A stretch of 64,000 nucleotides of DNA from Roseimarinus sediminis. GTDB taxonomy: Bacteria > Bacteroidota > Bacteroidia > Bacteroidales > Prolixibacteraceae. The stretch spans positions 434,001 through 498,000 of the forward strand of contig NZ_JBNPXV010000001.1 of the NCBI RefSeq assembly GCF_050433125.1, written 5' to 3'. Position 1 is the stretch's first letter; each line of letters begins with the position of its first letter. This document shows, piece after piece, positions 53,807-63,516 of this stretch. The position numbers and the translations under genes are program-made. The notes beneath the pieces were generated by a model, which did not search any database, was not told the DNA's origin, and worked only from the letters and a program-made list of their open reading frames with translations.

Positions 53807-55414
53807 ATGAAACGTAGAAGTTTTTTCCGCTCAGCTGCCCTTGGTAGCGGTGTGTTGGCCCTGGCTCCTTTAAGTGCCTGCACGTCAAGTGAAACAAATC
53901 ATGAGGTTGATTTCTCCTCCTTCGACCTGAATGAAGCAAGCGTTGAAAGCCTGCAAAAGCAAATGGCTGCCGGTGAAATTACCTCGCTGGCTCTTGTCGA
54001 AAAGTACCTCGAACGCATCGCCGGTGTTGATGGTGTTTTGCATTCGGTCATAGAGTTGAATCCCGATGCTCGTGAAATTGCATCCCGTTTGGATGACGAG
54101 CGGGCCCGGGGGAAGCTACGCGGACCTTTGCATGGAATACCGGTCATGATTAAAGACAATATCGATACGGGCGACAAAATGATGACCACGGCGGGTTCAA
54201 TGGCACTCGACGGTTTCAGGGCACAGGAAGATGCCTTTATTGTGAAGCGCCTGCGCGAAGCGGGAGCTGTGTTGCTTGGTAAAACCAACCTGAGCGAATG
54301 GGCCAACATCCGTTCAGGCAATTCAAGCAGCGGCTGGAGCGGCAGGGGTGGTCAGGTTCGAAATGCTTACGTGCTCGACCGCACACCCTGTGGATCGAGC
54401 TCGGGTACCGGCGTTGCCGTAAGTGCCAATTTGTGTACTCTTGGCATTGGTACCGAAACCGATGGATCGATCGTTTGTCCCTCGGGAACCAACGGAATTG
54501 TTGGGATTAAACCTACACTGGGAAGCTGGTCGAGGCAGGGAATCATTCCCATTTCGCACAGCCAGGATACTGCTGGTCCTATGGCCCGCACGGTAAGCGA
54601 TGCCACCATTTTGCTGGGGGCCTTGTCGGCAGCCGATCCTTCGGATGAAGCGACCACTGTTCCCGGTCGTTTGAATATCAGCGATTACACCCCGTATCTT
54701 AAAAAAGACGGATTGAAGGGAAAGCGCATCGGTGTTGCCCGTCAGTTCTTCGGCTTTCACGCTCAGGTTGATGTACTGATGAACGAGGCGCTGGCCTTGA
54801 TGAAAGAAGCAGGAGCCGAACTGGTCGACCCAATTGTACTGGAAGGCAGGCGCGAATGGGGTGAAGCAGAATGGCAGGTGCTTTTGTACGAATTGAAACA
54901 CGATTTAAACAAATACTTTAGCGAACATCCCAATGCACCGGTTCGTTCGCTCGAAGAAGTGATTGCCTATAACAAAACGCATGCAGCCATTGAGATGCCC
55001 TGGTTTGGACAGGATATTTTTGAACTGGCCCAGCAAAAAGGCGATTTGAACGAAAAAGAATACATCGATGCACTTAAGACTTCGAAAGAACTGAGCCGCA
55101 ATGCCATCGACGGGGTCATGAATGAACACCAGCTCGATGCCATTGTGGCACCAACCAATGGTCCTGCATGGAGCATCGACTGGGTGAACGGTGATCACTT
55201 TGGAGGTGGAAGTTCGGCACCCGCTGCCATTTCGGGCTATCCCAACATTACTGTTCCGGCAGGTCAGGTGCATCAGTTGCCGGTAGGCATTTCGTTTTTT
55301 GGAAGGGCCTGGAGTGAAGCTGTGCTGATTGAGACTGCCTATGCTTTTGAGCAGCTTTCAAAATTCAGGAAAGCACCTGGTTTTGTTCCTTCGCTGCTTG
55401 ATCAAAAATTGTAG
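53807..55414 (+). CDS. Amidase (amidase signature family), Tat-type lipoprotein
   Basis: The 535-residue product starts MKRRSFFRSAALGSGVLALA: a twin-arginine-like signal that ends in lipobox LSAC (25). The amidase signature is complete: Lys116 in GIPVMIKDN, the Ser-rich TPCGSSSGTGVAVSA (about 193-207) and nucleophile Ser221 in GTETDGSIVCPSGTNG. The family hydrolyses amide bonds of varied substrates (glutamyl-tRNA type, peptides, aryl amides). An outer-surface or periplasmic lipid-anchored enzyme is inferred from the signal. It is convergent with dusB. Confidence 0.93.
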   Translation: MKRRSFFRSAALGSGVLALAPLSACTSSETNHEVDFSSFDLNEASVESLQKQMAAGEITSLALVEKYLERIAGVDGVLHSVIELNPDAREIASRLDDERARGKLRGPLHGIPVMIKDNIDTGDKMMTTAGSMALDGFRAQEDAFIVKRLREAGAVLLGKTNLSEWANIRSGNSSSGWSGRGGQVRNAYVLDRTPCGSSSGTGVAVSANLCTLGIGTETDGSIVCPSGTNGIVGIKPTLGSWSRQGIIPISHSQDTAGPMARTVSDATILLGALSAADPSDEATTVPGRLNISDYTPYLKKDGLKGKRIGVARQFFGFHAQVDVLMNEALALMKEAGAELVDPIVLEGRREWGEAEWQVLLYELKHDLNKYFSEHPNAPVRSLEEVIAYNKTHAAIEMPWFGQDIFELAQQKGDLNEKEYIDALKTSKELSRNAIDGVMNEHQLDAIVAPTNGPAWSIDWVNGDHFGGGSSAPAAISGYPNITVPAGQVHQLPVGISFFGRAWSEAVLIETAYAFEQLSKFRKAPGFVPSLLDQKL

Positions 55415-55440
55415 TACGAAGTGTTGAGAGGGATGAAAGG

Positions 55441-56454
55441 TTATTTCAGACTGATGTTACTATAGTCCACCCTGGTATCGTGATATTTTTCTGCAATTTT
55501 GTCGAGGATTGTGAGTACATCTTCGTATTCAGTTGAGCGCAGCAATTCGATGCGTAGTTCCCTGAAATTGGGCAGGGCGGGAAAGTATTTGGCAAAATGA
55601 CGGCGCATTTCAAAAATGGCGCGGGTTACATCGTCTTTCCATTCGGCCGAAATGCTCAGCTGATCTTTTACATTTTGAACCACTTCGGGTACAGTTGGGG
55701 GAGGAAGTAACTCGCCCGTTTCGAAAAAGTGTTTTATTTCCCTGAAAATCCAGGGCCGTCCAATGGCACCTCGTCCAATCATTAAAGCATCGACTCCGGT
55801 TTGCCGGTACAGGGCGGCAGCTTTTTCGGGGCCGTTGATATCGCCGTTTCCGATAATCGGAATGTGCATGCGGGGATTATTTTTCACTTCTCCGATTAAG
55901 GTCCAGTCGGCTTCTCCGGTGTAAAGCTGTTTGCGTGTACGTCCGTGTATGGCCAGTGCTTTGATGCCTGTATCCTGCATGCGTTCGGCCACATCGACAA
56001 TGATCCTGCTGTTTTCGTCCCAGCCCAGGCGGGTTTTGGCAGTTACGGGCACTTGCACTGCATCGACAATGCGGCGGGTCATTTCTACCATTTTGGGTAC
56101 GTCGAGTAACATGCCGGCTCCGGCCCCTTTCTTTACGATGCGTTTCATGGGGCAGCCGTAGTTGATGTCGATGAAGTCGGGCTGAAAGGTTTCGGCTACT
56201 TTGGCTGCTTCAACCATCGAGTCGATCTGATGGCCAAAAATCTGAATGGCAACCGGACGGTCGAAATCGAAAAGCGTCATTTTCTGTTTGGTCTTCTTTA
56301 CATCGCGTATCAAGGCCTCACTTGAAATGAATTCAGTGTACATTACATCGGCACCATATTTTTTGCACATGTACCTGAACGATTTGTAGGTTACATCTTC
56401 CATGGGAGCCAAAAAGAGCGGCAGCTTTCCTAATTCGATAGTTCCGATTTTCAT
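55441..56454 (-). CDS. dusB: tRNA-dihydrouridine synthase B
   Basis: The 337-residue product is an FMN-dependent enzyme that reduces uridine to dihydrouridine in the tRNA D-loop. The N-terminal TIM barrel has APMEDVTYKSFRYM and FIDINYGCPMKRIVKKGAGA with catalytic Cys101. Further conserved parts are ALAIHGRTRKQLYTGEADW, PIIGNGDINGPEKA and MIGRGAIGRPWIFREI, followed by the helical RNA-binding domain. It precedes the PAP2 gene in the opposite order, 18 nt apart on the same strand. Confidence 0.95.
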   Translation of the reverse strand: MKIGTIELGKLPLFLAPMEDVTYKSFRYMCKKYGADVMYTEFISSEALIRDVKKTKQKMTLFDFDRPVAIQIFGHQIDSMVEAAKVAETFQPDFIDINYGCPMKRIVKKGAGAGMLLDVPKMVEMTRRIVDAVQVPVTAKTRLGWDENSRIIVDVAERMQDTGIKALAIHGRTRKQLYTGEADWTLIGEVKNNPRMHIPIIGNGDINGPEKAAALYRQTGVDALMIGRGAIGRPWIFREIKHFFETGELLPPPTVPEVVQNVKDQLSISAEWKDDVTRAIFEMRRHFAKYFPALPNFRELRIELLRSTEYEDVLTILDKIAEKYHDTRVDYSNISLK

Positions 56455-56472
56455 GGCGCAAAAATAAAGAAT

Positions 56473-57267
56473 TTATTTTATGCTGATCGACATGCTTAAG
56501 CCGGTGTGTTGAGGACTTACAGTCGGGAAGAAACGAATGCTGTTGTTGTCCCATTGCTTGCTGATAAAAATACCAATGGTGGTGCCAACGGCAGCACCCA
56601 TCAGCACGTCGCTCGCCCAATGACGTTGGTGAACGATCCGTTGCAGGCCACCCAGTGTGGCCAGGCTGTAGGCTGTTACCGGTACCCAGATGCGGTCGCG
56701 ATAACGATAGGCCACTACCGAAGCAGCAGTAAAAGCAGTAATGGTATGACCCGAGAAGAAGGAAGTACCATTGAAAAATGGCCCTTTCCAATCGTGTGGG
56801 TCGGTGGTACCCAGTGCATTGGGACGCTGTCGGCCGGCAGTAGACTTCACTGCGTGTACGACTACTGTACTAATCAGCAGGGCTTCAGCCATGATCACAG
56901 CGGTTTCAGTTGAATAGTTGTTTTTGCTGATCAGTCCGTGGGTCATCAGGGCCCCCATGGCAAGCAGCGGATAATAGTTGCCTGCTGGTTCGGCCAGCCA
57001 GAATAAGCGATCGATCGTTGAAGAACTGATGTTCCCTGTCGAATGGTAAATGGCTTCATCGCCCCGGGCTATGAGGAGTGAAGTAGCTGCTACCGTTCCT
57101 CCGGCCAGCAGCCATTTCCCGGTGCTCCAACGTGCCGGTGCTGTCAGCAAGGCCTTGCTGTCGGTAAGGCCATGACGAATCGTTTTACGAAACAGCAGAC
57201 TGTCGCTTTCCTGGGCAAGAAGTTGAAAGCTTAACAGGATCAGCAGCAATGCAAAGACAGACTTCAT
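56473..57267 (-). CDS. PAP2 family membrane-associated phosphatase
   Basis: The 264-residue product has a signal peptide (1-18) and several membrane spans. The three PAP2 motifs are present: KSTAGRQRP (about 142-150), FFSGHTITAF (about 171-180) and RIVHQRHWASDVLMG (about 230-244). The enzyme removes phosphate from lipids such as phosphatidic acid or undecaprenyl pyrophosphate. It lies between mazG and dusB on the same strand (23 and 18 nt apart), suggesting an operon mazG-PAP2-dusB. Confidence 0.92.
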   Translation of the reverse strand: MKSVFALLLILLSFQLLAQESDSLLFRKTIRHGLTDSKALLTAPARWSTGKWLLAGGTVAATSLLIARGDEAIYHSTGNISSSTIDRLFWLAEPAGNYYPLLAMGALMTHGLISKNNYSTETAVIMAEALLISTVVVHAVKSTAGRQRPNALGTTDPHDWKGPFFNGTSFFSGHTITAFTAASVVAYRYRDRIWVPVTAYSLATLGGLQRIVHQRHWASDVLMGAAVGTTIGIFISKQWDNNSIRFFPTVSPQHTGLSMSISIK

Positions 57268-57290
57268 AGCTTGTTTATTTTTTACTTTTT

Positions 57291-58070
57291 TCAGACATCA
57301 AATTTTTTGGCTTCTTCCCAGATTTCATCCATCTCAGACAGGCTCATGTCGTGCAATGAGCGGCCTTTCATAAGCGTTTGCTGTTCGAGGTAAGAAAAAC
57401 GTCGGATGAATTTGATGTTGGTGCGTTCGAGGGCTGCTTCGGGATCGATTTCGTATAAACGTGCAGCATTGACCATGGAGAAAAGCAGGTCGCCGAATTC
57501 TTTTTCCATGTCACGCTGATTTCCTGCTTTCACTTCGTGTTCAAACTCGGCAAATTCTTCTTTTATTTTATCCCACACCTGTTCACGCTCTTCCCAGTCG
57601 AAACCTACGCCCCTTACTTTATCCTGAATGCGATGGGCTTTTACCAGCGCTGGCAATGAGCCTGGAACCCCTTCGAGCACCTGTTTTTGTTTTCGTCCCT
57701 TTTCTTTTAATTTGAGTGCTTCCCAGTTTTCGGCTACTTTTTGTGCATCAGCGGCATCGACATCAGCAAAAACATGAGGATGCCGAAAGATGAGCTTTTC
57801 ACAAAGTGAGTCAATAACATCTGCTATATTGAAGGCCTTTTTTTCGTCAGCAATTTTTGCGTAGAACACAATGTGTAGCAGCAAATCGCCCAGTTCCTTT
57901 TTGAGTTCCTGCATGTCACCTTTCAAAATGGCATCGCCCAGCTCGTAGGTTTCCTCGATGGTTAAATGACGAAGACTCTCGAGTGTTTGCTTGCGATCCC
58001 AGGGGCATTTTTCCCTGAGTTCGTCCATGATGTTAAGTAAACGTTCAAACTGTTTAATTTTTTCGTCCAT
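57291..58070 (-). CDS. mazG: Nucleoside triphosphate pyrophosphohydrolase MazG
   Basis: The 259-residue product hydrolyses nucleoside triphosphates to monophosphate and pyrophosphate and cleans the pool. It has two MazG domains. The first is CPWDRKQTLESLRHLTIEE with YELGDA and ELGDLLLHIVFYAKIADE. The second is WDKIKEEFAEFEHEV with EFGDLLFSMVNAARLYEID. The EExxE...ExxD metal motif is present in both. An earlier TTG at 58127 would lengthen the N terminus by 19 residues over a terminator, so ATG 58070 is used. Confidence 0.95.
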   Translation of the reverse strand: MDEKIKQFERLLNIMDELREKCPWDRKQTLESLRHLTIEETYELGDAILKGDMQELKKELGDLLLHIVFYAKIADEKKAFNIADVIDSLCEKLIFRHPHVFADVDAADAQKVAENWEALKLKEKGRKQKQVLEGVPGSLPALVKAHRIQDKVRGVGFDWEEREQVWDKIKEEFAEFEHEVKAGNQRDMEKEFGDLLFSMVNAARLYEIDPEAALERTNIKFIRRFSYLEQQTLMKGRSLHDMSLSEMDEIWEEAKKFDV

Positions 58071-58085
58071 GGCTGATTGGATTAA

Positions 58086-58120
58086 ATAAAAAAATCCTGT
58101 CTTGTTTTTCGACAGGATGA
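58086..58120 (-). terminator. Terminator of the deoxynucleoside kinase gene
   Basis: ATCCTGTC/GACAGGAT (58094-58101 with 58111-58118), an 8-bp stem with a 9-nt loop, is followed on the minus strand by a T run. The kinase stop codon at 58143 is about 25 nt before it. Confidence 0.85.
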
Positions 58121-58142
58121 TGATCAACTGTTGCTTTCTATT

Positions 58143-58757
58143 TTAGAACAGCCCGTGAATTTGTGCATCCACCCGATCGATGATTTTGCTGAGATCTTCG
58201 TTGTTGTTGTGAAAGTTCAGATCATCGACATTAACAATCAGCATCTTGCTGGCTTTGTATTTGCTGACCCATAGCTCGTAGCGTTCGTTGAGCATTTTCA
58301 GGTAGTCGAGGCGGATCGATTCTTCGTATTCGCGTCCACGTTGCTGAATCTGGTTGACCAATGTTGGTACCGAAGCCCTGAGATAAATGAGCAGATCGGG
58401 TGGCTGAATGAGTTCGACCATTAGCTGAAAAAGCGAGTGGTAATTGTTGAAGTCGCGGGTCGACATCAGTCCCATTTCGTGCAGGTTTGGAGCAAATATT
58501 TCAGCATCCTCATAAATGGTTCGATCCTGAATGACCGTTTTGCCCGACTTACGTATATCGACCACCTGTTTGAAGCGGCTGTTGAGGAAGAAGATCTGAA
58601 GGTTGAACGACCAGCGTTGCATGTCGTTGTAAAAATCGTTAAGGTAGGGATTGTCGTCAACCGTTTCGTAGTTGGGAATCCATCCATAATGTTTCGATAA
58701 CAGCGTAGTTAAGGTAGTCTTCCCTGCGCCAATATTTCCGGCAATTGCAATGTGCAT
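58143..58757 (-). CDS. Deoxynucleoside kinase
   Basis: The 204-residue product is a P-loop kinase that phosphorylates deoxynucleosides for nucleotide salvage. Walker A is GNIGAGKTT (7-15); the DRxxYEDAEIF signature follows (VIQDRTIYEDAEIFA, about 75-90), then a LID region with QQRGREYEESIRLDYLKMLN (about 138-157). This is the bacterial dAK/dGK-type family. Which base is preferred cannot be told here. Confidence 0.93.
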   Translation of the reverse strand: MHIAIAGNIGAGKTTLTTLLSKHYGWIPNYETVDDNPYLNDFYNDMQRWSFNLQIFFLNSRFKQVVDIRKSGKTVIQDRTIYEDAEIFAPNLHEMGLMSTRDFNNYHSLFQLMVELIQPPDLLIYLRASVPTLVNQIQQRGREYEESIRLDYLKMLNERYELWVSKYKASKMLIVNVDDLNFHNNNEDLSKIIDRVDAQIHGLF

Positions 58758-58882
58758 CTTGTATATTGATTTATTTTTTGCTGCGACTAAGGTAATAAAT
58801 CAATGTATTGTCCGGTGAATTTAGTGCTTCTAAATCGCGATGTTTTTTATGTCAGCACTTGTGATGCGCTGTAGATAAGACT

Positions 58883-60403
58883 TTAAGACTTATTGATGAG
58901 TTCAAGCAGTGGGTCGAGGTACTCGCGGTTATTGGCAAGGCGTGGAATTTTATTCTGTCCCCCGATTTTTCCTCTTTGTTTCATCCATTCGTAAAAGGTC
59001 CCTTGTGGTGCTATTATGATTTCGAGACAGGTAAGCGTCATGTCTTTGTAGCGTTTGGCTTCGTAGTCGGAATTGAGTGACTGTAGCGCTTTGTCGAGTT
59101 CAGTGGCAAAGGCTTCGAGGTTTTCTGGTTCTTTTTCAAACTCAATGATCCATTGATGGCGTCCCTTGGAGCTGGTACCCATGAATACCGGACCGGCGGT
59201 AAATTCACTGATATTGGCACCGGTTCTTTTGCATGCCTCATCCAGTCCCTTTACTGCGTTATCAACAATCAGTTCTTCGCCAAACGCATTGATAAAATGT
59301 CGGGTTCGTCCTGTAATTTGTATTTTGAAAGGATATTTCGAGGTAAACCTGACGGTATCGCCTATGACGTAGCGCCACAAGCCGCCATTGGTTGAAATAA
59401 CGAGTGCATAATTTACGCCTGTTTCCACCTCGTCCAGTGTAAGTGCCCGGGGGTTTTCGGTATGAAATTCACTCATGGGAATGAACTCGTAATAAATGCC
59501 GTTATCGAGCATCAGCAACATGTCGTCGGTTTCGGGGTTGGTCTGCATGGCAAAGAACCCCTCCGAAGCATTGTAAGTGTTGATGTAGCGCATGGTTTTG
59601 CTGGGAATCAGCTTTTCGTACTGTTCGCGGTAGGGTTCAAAGTTGATCCCTCCGTGAACAAAAACTTCGAGGTTGGGCCATACCTCCAGCAGGTTCTTTT
59701 TTCCGCTTACTTCAAGTATTCTTTTTATTAATACCAGAAACCACGAGGGTACGCCTGTTAAGCTGGTAATGTTTTCGTTGATGGTTGACTGAACAATCCT
59801 TTCAATTTTTTCTTCAAAATCGGGGATCAGTGCAATTTCGGCATCGGGTGTATTTTTGAAACGTGTAAGGAAGGGCAGGTTGTGTAACATCACTGCCGAA
59901 AGGTCGCCTGTACGGGTTTTGGCATTCATGGTACTTACCTTATGACTGCCACCGATGGTGAGGTTTTTTCCTTCGAAAAATTTTGAATCGGGGTTGCTTT
60001 TGATGTAGTGGGCAAATACATCGATCGATGCTTTGAAATGGCATTTTTGTAAGGCCTCGTTGCTTACGGGAATGAACTTACTTTTATCGCTGGTAGTCCC
60101 CGATGATTTGGCAAACCACTTTACCCTGCCCGGCCACAAAATATTTTTTTCGCCGACGATCATTCGTTCAATCCACCCTTTCAGCACTTCATAGTCGGTA
60201 AGCGGTACTTTTTCTGCAAAGTCAGCTGCTGATTTGATGTGACGGAAATCGTACAATCTGCCCCACTCTGTTTTGCGGGCTTTTTTAACAAGTTCTAATA
60301 GCACATTCTCCTGTTGTTCAACAGGATGTTTGCTAAAATATTCATATTTCTTGTAGCGACGCGTAAATATAGTTTCGATACTACGGTTGAATATCCTGGC
60401 CAT
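58883..60403 (-). CDS. GH3 family protein (acyl-adenylate-forming type)
   Basis: The 506-residue product has the GH3 domain of the ANL-like adenylating enzymes: an ATP-binding segment FAKSSGTTSDKSKFIPVS (about 105-122), LTGVPSWFLVLIKRI, YNASEGFFAMQ and the motif YALVISTNGGLWRYVIGDTV. Plant GH3 proteins conjugate amino acids to hormones. In Bacteroidota the family is common and the substrate unknown. It is divergent from cvpA, with 117 nt between the starts. Confidence 0.9.
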   Translation of the reverse strand: MARIFNRSIETIFTRRYKKYEYFSKHPVEQQENVLLELVKKARKTEWGRLYDFRHIKSAADFAEKVPLTDYEVLKGWIERMIVGEKNILWPGRVKWFAKSSGTTSDKSKFIPVSNEALQKCHFKASIDVFAHYIKSNPDSKFFEGKNLTIGGSHKVSTMNAKTRTGDLSAVMLHNLPFLTRFKNTPDAEIALIPDFEEKIERIVQSTINENITSLTGVPSWFLVLIKRILEVSGKKNLLEVWPNLEVFVHGGINFEPYREQYEKLIPSKTMRYINTYNASEGFFAMQTNPETDDMLLMLDNGIYYEFIPMSEFHTENPRALTLDEVETGVNYALVISTNGGLWRYVIGDTVRFTSKYPFKIQITGRTRHFINAFGEELIVDNAVKGLDEACKRTGANISEFTAGPVFMGTSSKGRHQWIIEFEKEPENLEAFATELDKALQSLNSDYEAKRYKDMTLTCLEIIIAPQGTFYEWMKQRGKIGGQNKIPRLANNREYLDPLLELINKS

Positions 60404-60520
60404 GCGTTGAAGGGGTTTTAACCTTGTTTAAATGCTTGTGCAAAATAAGAAAAAAAAGACGTACTTTCATTTAGTTTGACAGTAAGCGCTTATTTTTGTA
60501 TCAACTAAAGCTTTTTAGTC

Positions 60521-61078
60521 ATGAATTATATCGATTATATTATTGTAATACTACTGGTTATTGCTGCAGTAAAAGGTGCTGTGAAAGGTTTTGTGTACGA
60601 GGTGTCCTCGTTAATTGCACTGATTGCAGGGGTGTGGGGCGCCATCAAATTTTCGGGTGCTACCGAAAGCTATCTGCTTAATCGTTTGAATTTTACCTCG
60701 CAGTACATCGACGTAATTTCCTTCATCATCACCTTTGTGCTGATCATTATTTTGGTTCACTTTATTGGAAAGGCGGTAGAAAAGGCGGTTGAATCGATTT
60801 CGCTGGGTGGATTAAACCGTGTACTGGGGCTGGTTTTTTCTGTATTGAAAACCGCCTTCATCCTCGGTATACTGGTGGTATTGATCCATAAAATTGATGA
60901 GACTATTTCCATCGTTCCCGAAGACGATATCGCCGAATCGAGGTTTTATGAACCATTGCGCGGACTGGCCGTAAGCACTTTTCCTTTTGTTCAGAGTTTA
61001 ATTGAAGAAATGAAAGAAGATGACGGGGACCAGGATCGAAACAGCAGAAAGAGACGCACTAACGGAGCGAGCATTTAA
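60521..61078 (+). CDS. cvpA: CvpA family membrane protein
   Basis: The 185-residue product has four predicted membrane spans, with the start MNYIDYIIVILLVIAAVKGA typical of CvpA, then VSSLIALIAGVWGAIKFSG, FIITFVLIIILVHFIGKAVE, ISLGGLNRVLGLVFSVLKT and a polar, basic C-terminal tail. CvpA proteins are linked to colicin V secretion and envelope stress, and their exact role is unclear. The gene is 145 nt upstream of tyrS. Confidence 0.88.
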   Translation: MNYIDYIIVILLVIAAVKGAVKGFVYEVSSLIALIAGVWGAIKFSGATESYLLNRLNFTSQYIDVISFIITFVLIIILVHFIGKAVEKAVESISLGGLNRVLGLVFSVLKTAFILGILVVLIHKIDETISIVPEDDIAESRFYEPLRGLAVSTFPFVQSLIEEMKEDDGDQDRNSRKRRTNGASI

Positions 61079-61130
61079 TTCGACAAAATCAATTTTGTGT
61101 GATGAAATACCAGCACATGGCCGGTTTCAT

Positions 61131-61161
61131 TTTAAACACGTTGTATATTTTTGTACTTTTG
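61131..61161 (+). promoter_or_regulatory. Promoter of tyrS
   Basis: TTTA (61131-61134), a 19-nt spacer and TACTTTTG (61154-61161) fit the Bacteroidota consensus with one mismatch at -33. It is about 62 nt before the tyrS start and points in its direction. Confidence 0.6.
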
Positions 61162-61223
61162 CCCGCCATTGTATGGTTACTTCCATGCAATTTTTTTTGG
61201 AATTTGATATCAACTGAGGAAGC

Positions 61224-62516
61224 ATGAATTTTATAGAAGAATTAAAGTGGAGAGGCATGATCCACGATATAATGCCTGGTACCGAAGAGCAATTAGCCAA
61301 AGAGATGACATCGGCCTATGTGGGCATCGATCCTACTGCCGATTCACTGCACATCGGGCACCTGGTTAGTGTGATGATGCTGAAGCATTTGCAGATTGCA
61401 GGTCATAAGCCCATAGCCCTCATTGGTGGTGCTACGGGAATGATCGGTGATCCCAGTGGGAAATCGCAGGAACGCAATTTGCTCGATGAGCCTACACTCC
61501 GTCATAATCAGGCCTGTATTAAGCAACAGCTCGAACGGTTTCTTAATTTTAGTTCTGATGCTCCCAATGCTGCTTTGCTGGTAAATAATTACGATTGGAT
61601 GAAGGAATTTTCCTTCCTCGACTTCATCCGTGACATCGGTAAGAACATAACGGTGAATTACATGATGTCGAAAGACAGTGTAAAGAAACGTTTGGGCGAT
61701 GAGTCAAAAACAGGCATGTCGTTTACCGAGTTTACCTATCAGTTGGTACAGGGCTATGATTTTCTGCACTTGTACAAAATGTACAACTGTCGCTTGCAAA
61801 TGGGGGGATCCGATCAGTGGGGTAATATCACTACCGGTTCTGAGCTGATCAGGCGAAAAGAGCAGGGAGAAGCCTTTGCACTCACTTGTCCGCTTATCAC
61901 CAAAGCCGATGGAAGCAAATTCGGTAAAACTGAATCGGGGAATGTTTGGCTCGATGCCAACCTGACTTCGCCTTATCAGTTTTATCAGTTCTGGCTGAAT
62001 GTGTCTGATGAGGATGCACAGAAGTACATCAAAATATTTACACTTCTAAAAAGGGAAGAAGTAGAAGCACTTGTTGCGCAACACAATGAGGCGCCTCATC
62101 TAAGATTGCTTCAGAAACGACTGTCAGAAGAAGTGACCACCATGGTTCATTCGAAGGAAGCATTGGATGCCGCCATTGAAGCTTCACAAATTCTGTTTGG
62201 TAAAGGAACAGCCGACCAGTTACGAAAGCTCGACGAGCGTACTTTCCTGGCAGTTTTCGAAGGGGTTCCTCAGTTTACTGTGTCGAAATCGCAACTCGAA
62301 GCCGGTGTGCCTGTGATGGATTTGCTGACCGATTCGGCAGCCGTATTTCCTTCGAAGGGTGAGTTACGACGCACCATACAAGGGAATGGTCTGAGCATCA
62401 ATAAGGACAAAATAAGCGATGTTGAATTAAATATTGATTCGAACTATCTTATTGGTAATAAGCATATTCTGGTGCAGAAAGGAAAGAAAAACTATTTTCT
62501 GTTACTGGCTGAATAA
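61224..62516 (+). CDS. tyrS: Tyrosyl-tRNA synthetase
   Basis: The 430-residue product charges tRNA-Tyr with tyrosine. The class I signature HIGH is in SLHIGHLV (about 43-46) and the KMSKS-type loop is KFGKT in ADGSKFGKTES. The tyrosine pocket is visible at YVGIDPTADSLHIGHLVSVM and in MGGSDQWGNITTG. The C-terminal S4-like RNA-binding domain follows from about 350. The start has GAGGA in front of ATG 61224. It is followed 49 nt later by the Wzz-like gene of the second polysaccharide locus. Confidence 0.97.
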   Translation: MNFIEELKWRGMIHDIMPGTEEQLAKEMTSAYVGIDPTADSLHIGHLVSVMMLKHLQIAGHKPIALIGGATGMIGDPSGKSQERNLLDEPTLRHNQACIKQQLERFLNFSSDAPNAALLVNNYDWMKEFSFLDFIRDIGKNITVNYMMSKDSVKKRLGDESKTGMSFTEFTYQLVQGYDFLHLYKMYNCRLQMGGSDQWGNITTGSELIRRKEQGEAFALTCPLITKADGSKFGKTESGNVWLDANLTSPYQFYQFWLNVSDEDAQKYIKIFTLLKREEVEALVAQHNEAPHLRLLQKRLSEEVTTMVHSKEALDAAIEASQILFGKGTADQLRKLDERTFLAVFEGVPQFTVSKSQLEAGVPVMDLLTDSAAVFPSKGELRRTIQGNGLSINKDKISDVELNIDSNYLIGNKHILVQKGKKNYFLLLAE

Positions 62517-62565
62517 TAAAAATATATTCCCAACGTTCAATTGTTTAGACTAACGAAACTTATTC

Positions 62566-63516
62566 ATGGATAATTTTTTCGACAACAGGCGGATCCTTTC
62601 CTCCATCTGGAAATGGAAAACTCACCTCATTGTGATCATCACCTTAACGGTGGTGCTTTCTGCCATCATTTCAGGACCCTGGTTCATTACACCGAAATTT
62701 GAATCTTCTGCCAGGGTTTATCCGGTAAATATTACCGAAGCCAGTGAGGAATCGGAGAGTGAGCACCTGCTCGAATACCTTCGTTCGAACGACATCCGTT
62801 TCAGAATGATTGATGCTTTCAAACTCGATGAAGTGTACGATATCAGCCGTGATGAAAAACTATATCAAACCTGGATTCTTTACGAGTACGAACAAAATGT
62901 AAGCTACAAAAAAACCGAATTTGAGTCGATCGAGATTCAGGTATTGGATGAAGATCCGGTACGTGCACGCGACATGGTTGATTCATTGATTGTTTTTCTA
63001 AACGACAAATTATTGAGCGAACGCAATAAGAAGCACCTCGAATTTGCAAAGGTTTACAAGAAGGCACTGGATCAGAAGCAACATGAACTCGATTCATTGG
63101 GAGCTGTAGTTGACCAAATCAGGGCTGAAACCGGACTGATTGATTATTTTTCGGAAGCAACCACTGCAACCGAAGGCCTGTTGCAGGCTGCTGCCCGTGG
63201 AGGCGATCGTAAGCCTGCCCTGCAGGCAGTCGATAACCTGGTGAAATGGGGTGGTGTGCTGCGTGTTAATCAGGAACTGATAAAAGATTATGAAGTGGCA
63301 GCCGACACTTTGCGCCTTCGCTACGAAAGGGCTATGTCGAATGGAACAAAAGTCATTTCGCATACCCGCATTGTTGAACATCCTTTTGTGGCCGATAAAA
63401 AGGCGTATCCTATTCGCTGGCTGATTGTATTTTTATCGACAGCTGCGGCAGGTTTTGTTTCATTAATTACCGTATTGCTGATCGACTATTTTCGTGAATC
63501 TAAGCCGACTTTATAG
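62566..63516 (+). CDS. Wzz-type chain-length determinant family protein, no kinase domain
   Basis: The 316-residue product has two membrane spans (about 19-40 and 283-307) around a periplasmic domain with Wzz features: YPVNITEASEE, YEYEQNVSYKKTEFESIEIQ, VLDEDPVRARDMVDSLIVFL, and coiled coil at about 145-190. It lacks the cytoplasmic ATPase domain, so length control here is kinase-independent or uses a separate protein. It overlaps the next gene by 23 nt. It marks the beginning of a second polysaccharide locus at the right edge. Confidence 0.87.
   Translation: MDNFFDNRRILSSIWKWKTHLIVIITLTVVLSAIISGPWFITPKFESSARVYPVNITEASEESESEHLLEYLRSNDIRFRMIDAFKLDEVYDISRDEKLYQTWILYEYEQNVSYKKTEFESIEIQVLDEDPVRARDMVDSLIVFLNDKLLSERNKKHLEFAKVYKKALDQKQHELDSLGAVVDQIRAETGLIDYFSEATTATEGLLQAAARGGDRKPALQAVDNLVKWGGVLRVNQELIKDYEVAADTLRLRYERAMSNGTKVISHTRIVEHPFVADKKAYPIRWLIVFLSTAAAGFVSLITVLLIDYFRESKPTL

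Noticed and set aside
58071..58127. N-terminal extension of MazG
   Set aside because: It uses TTG and crosses the terminator of the kinase gene.
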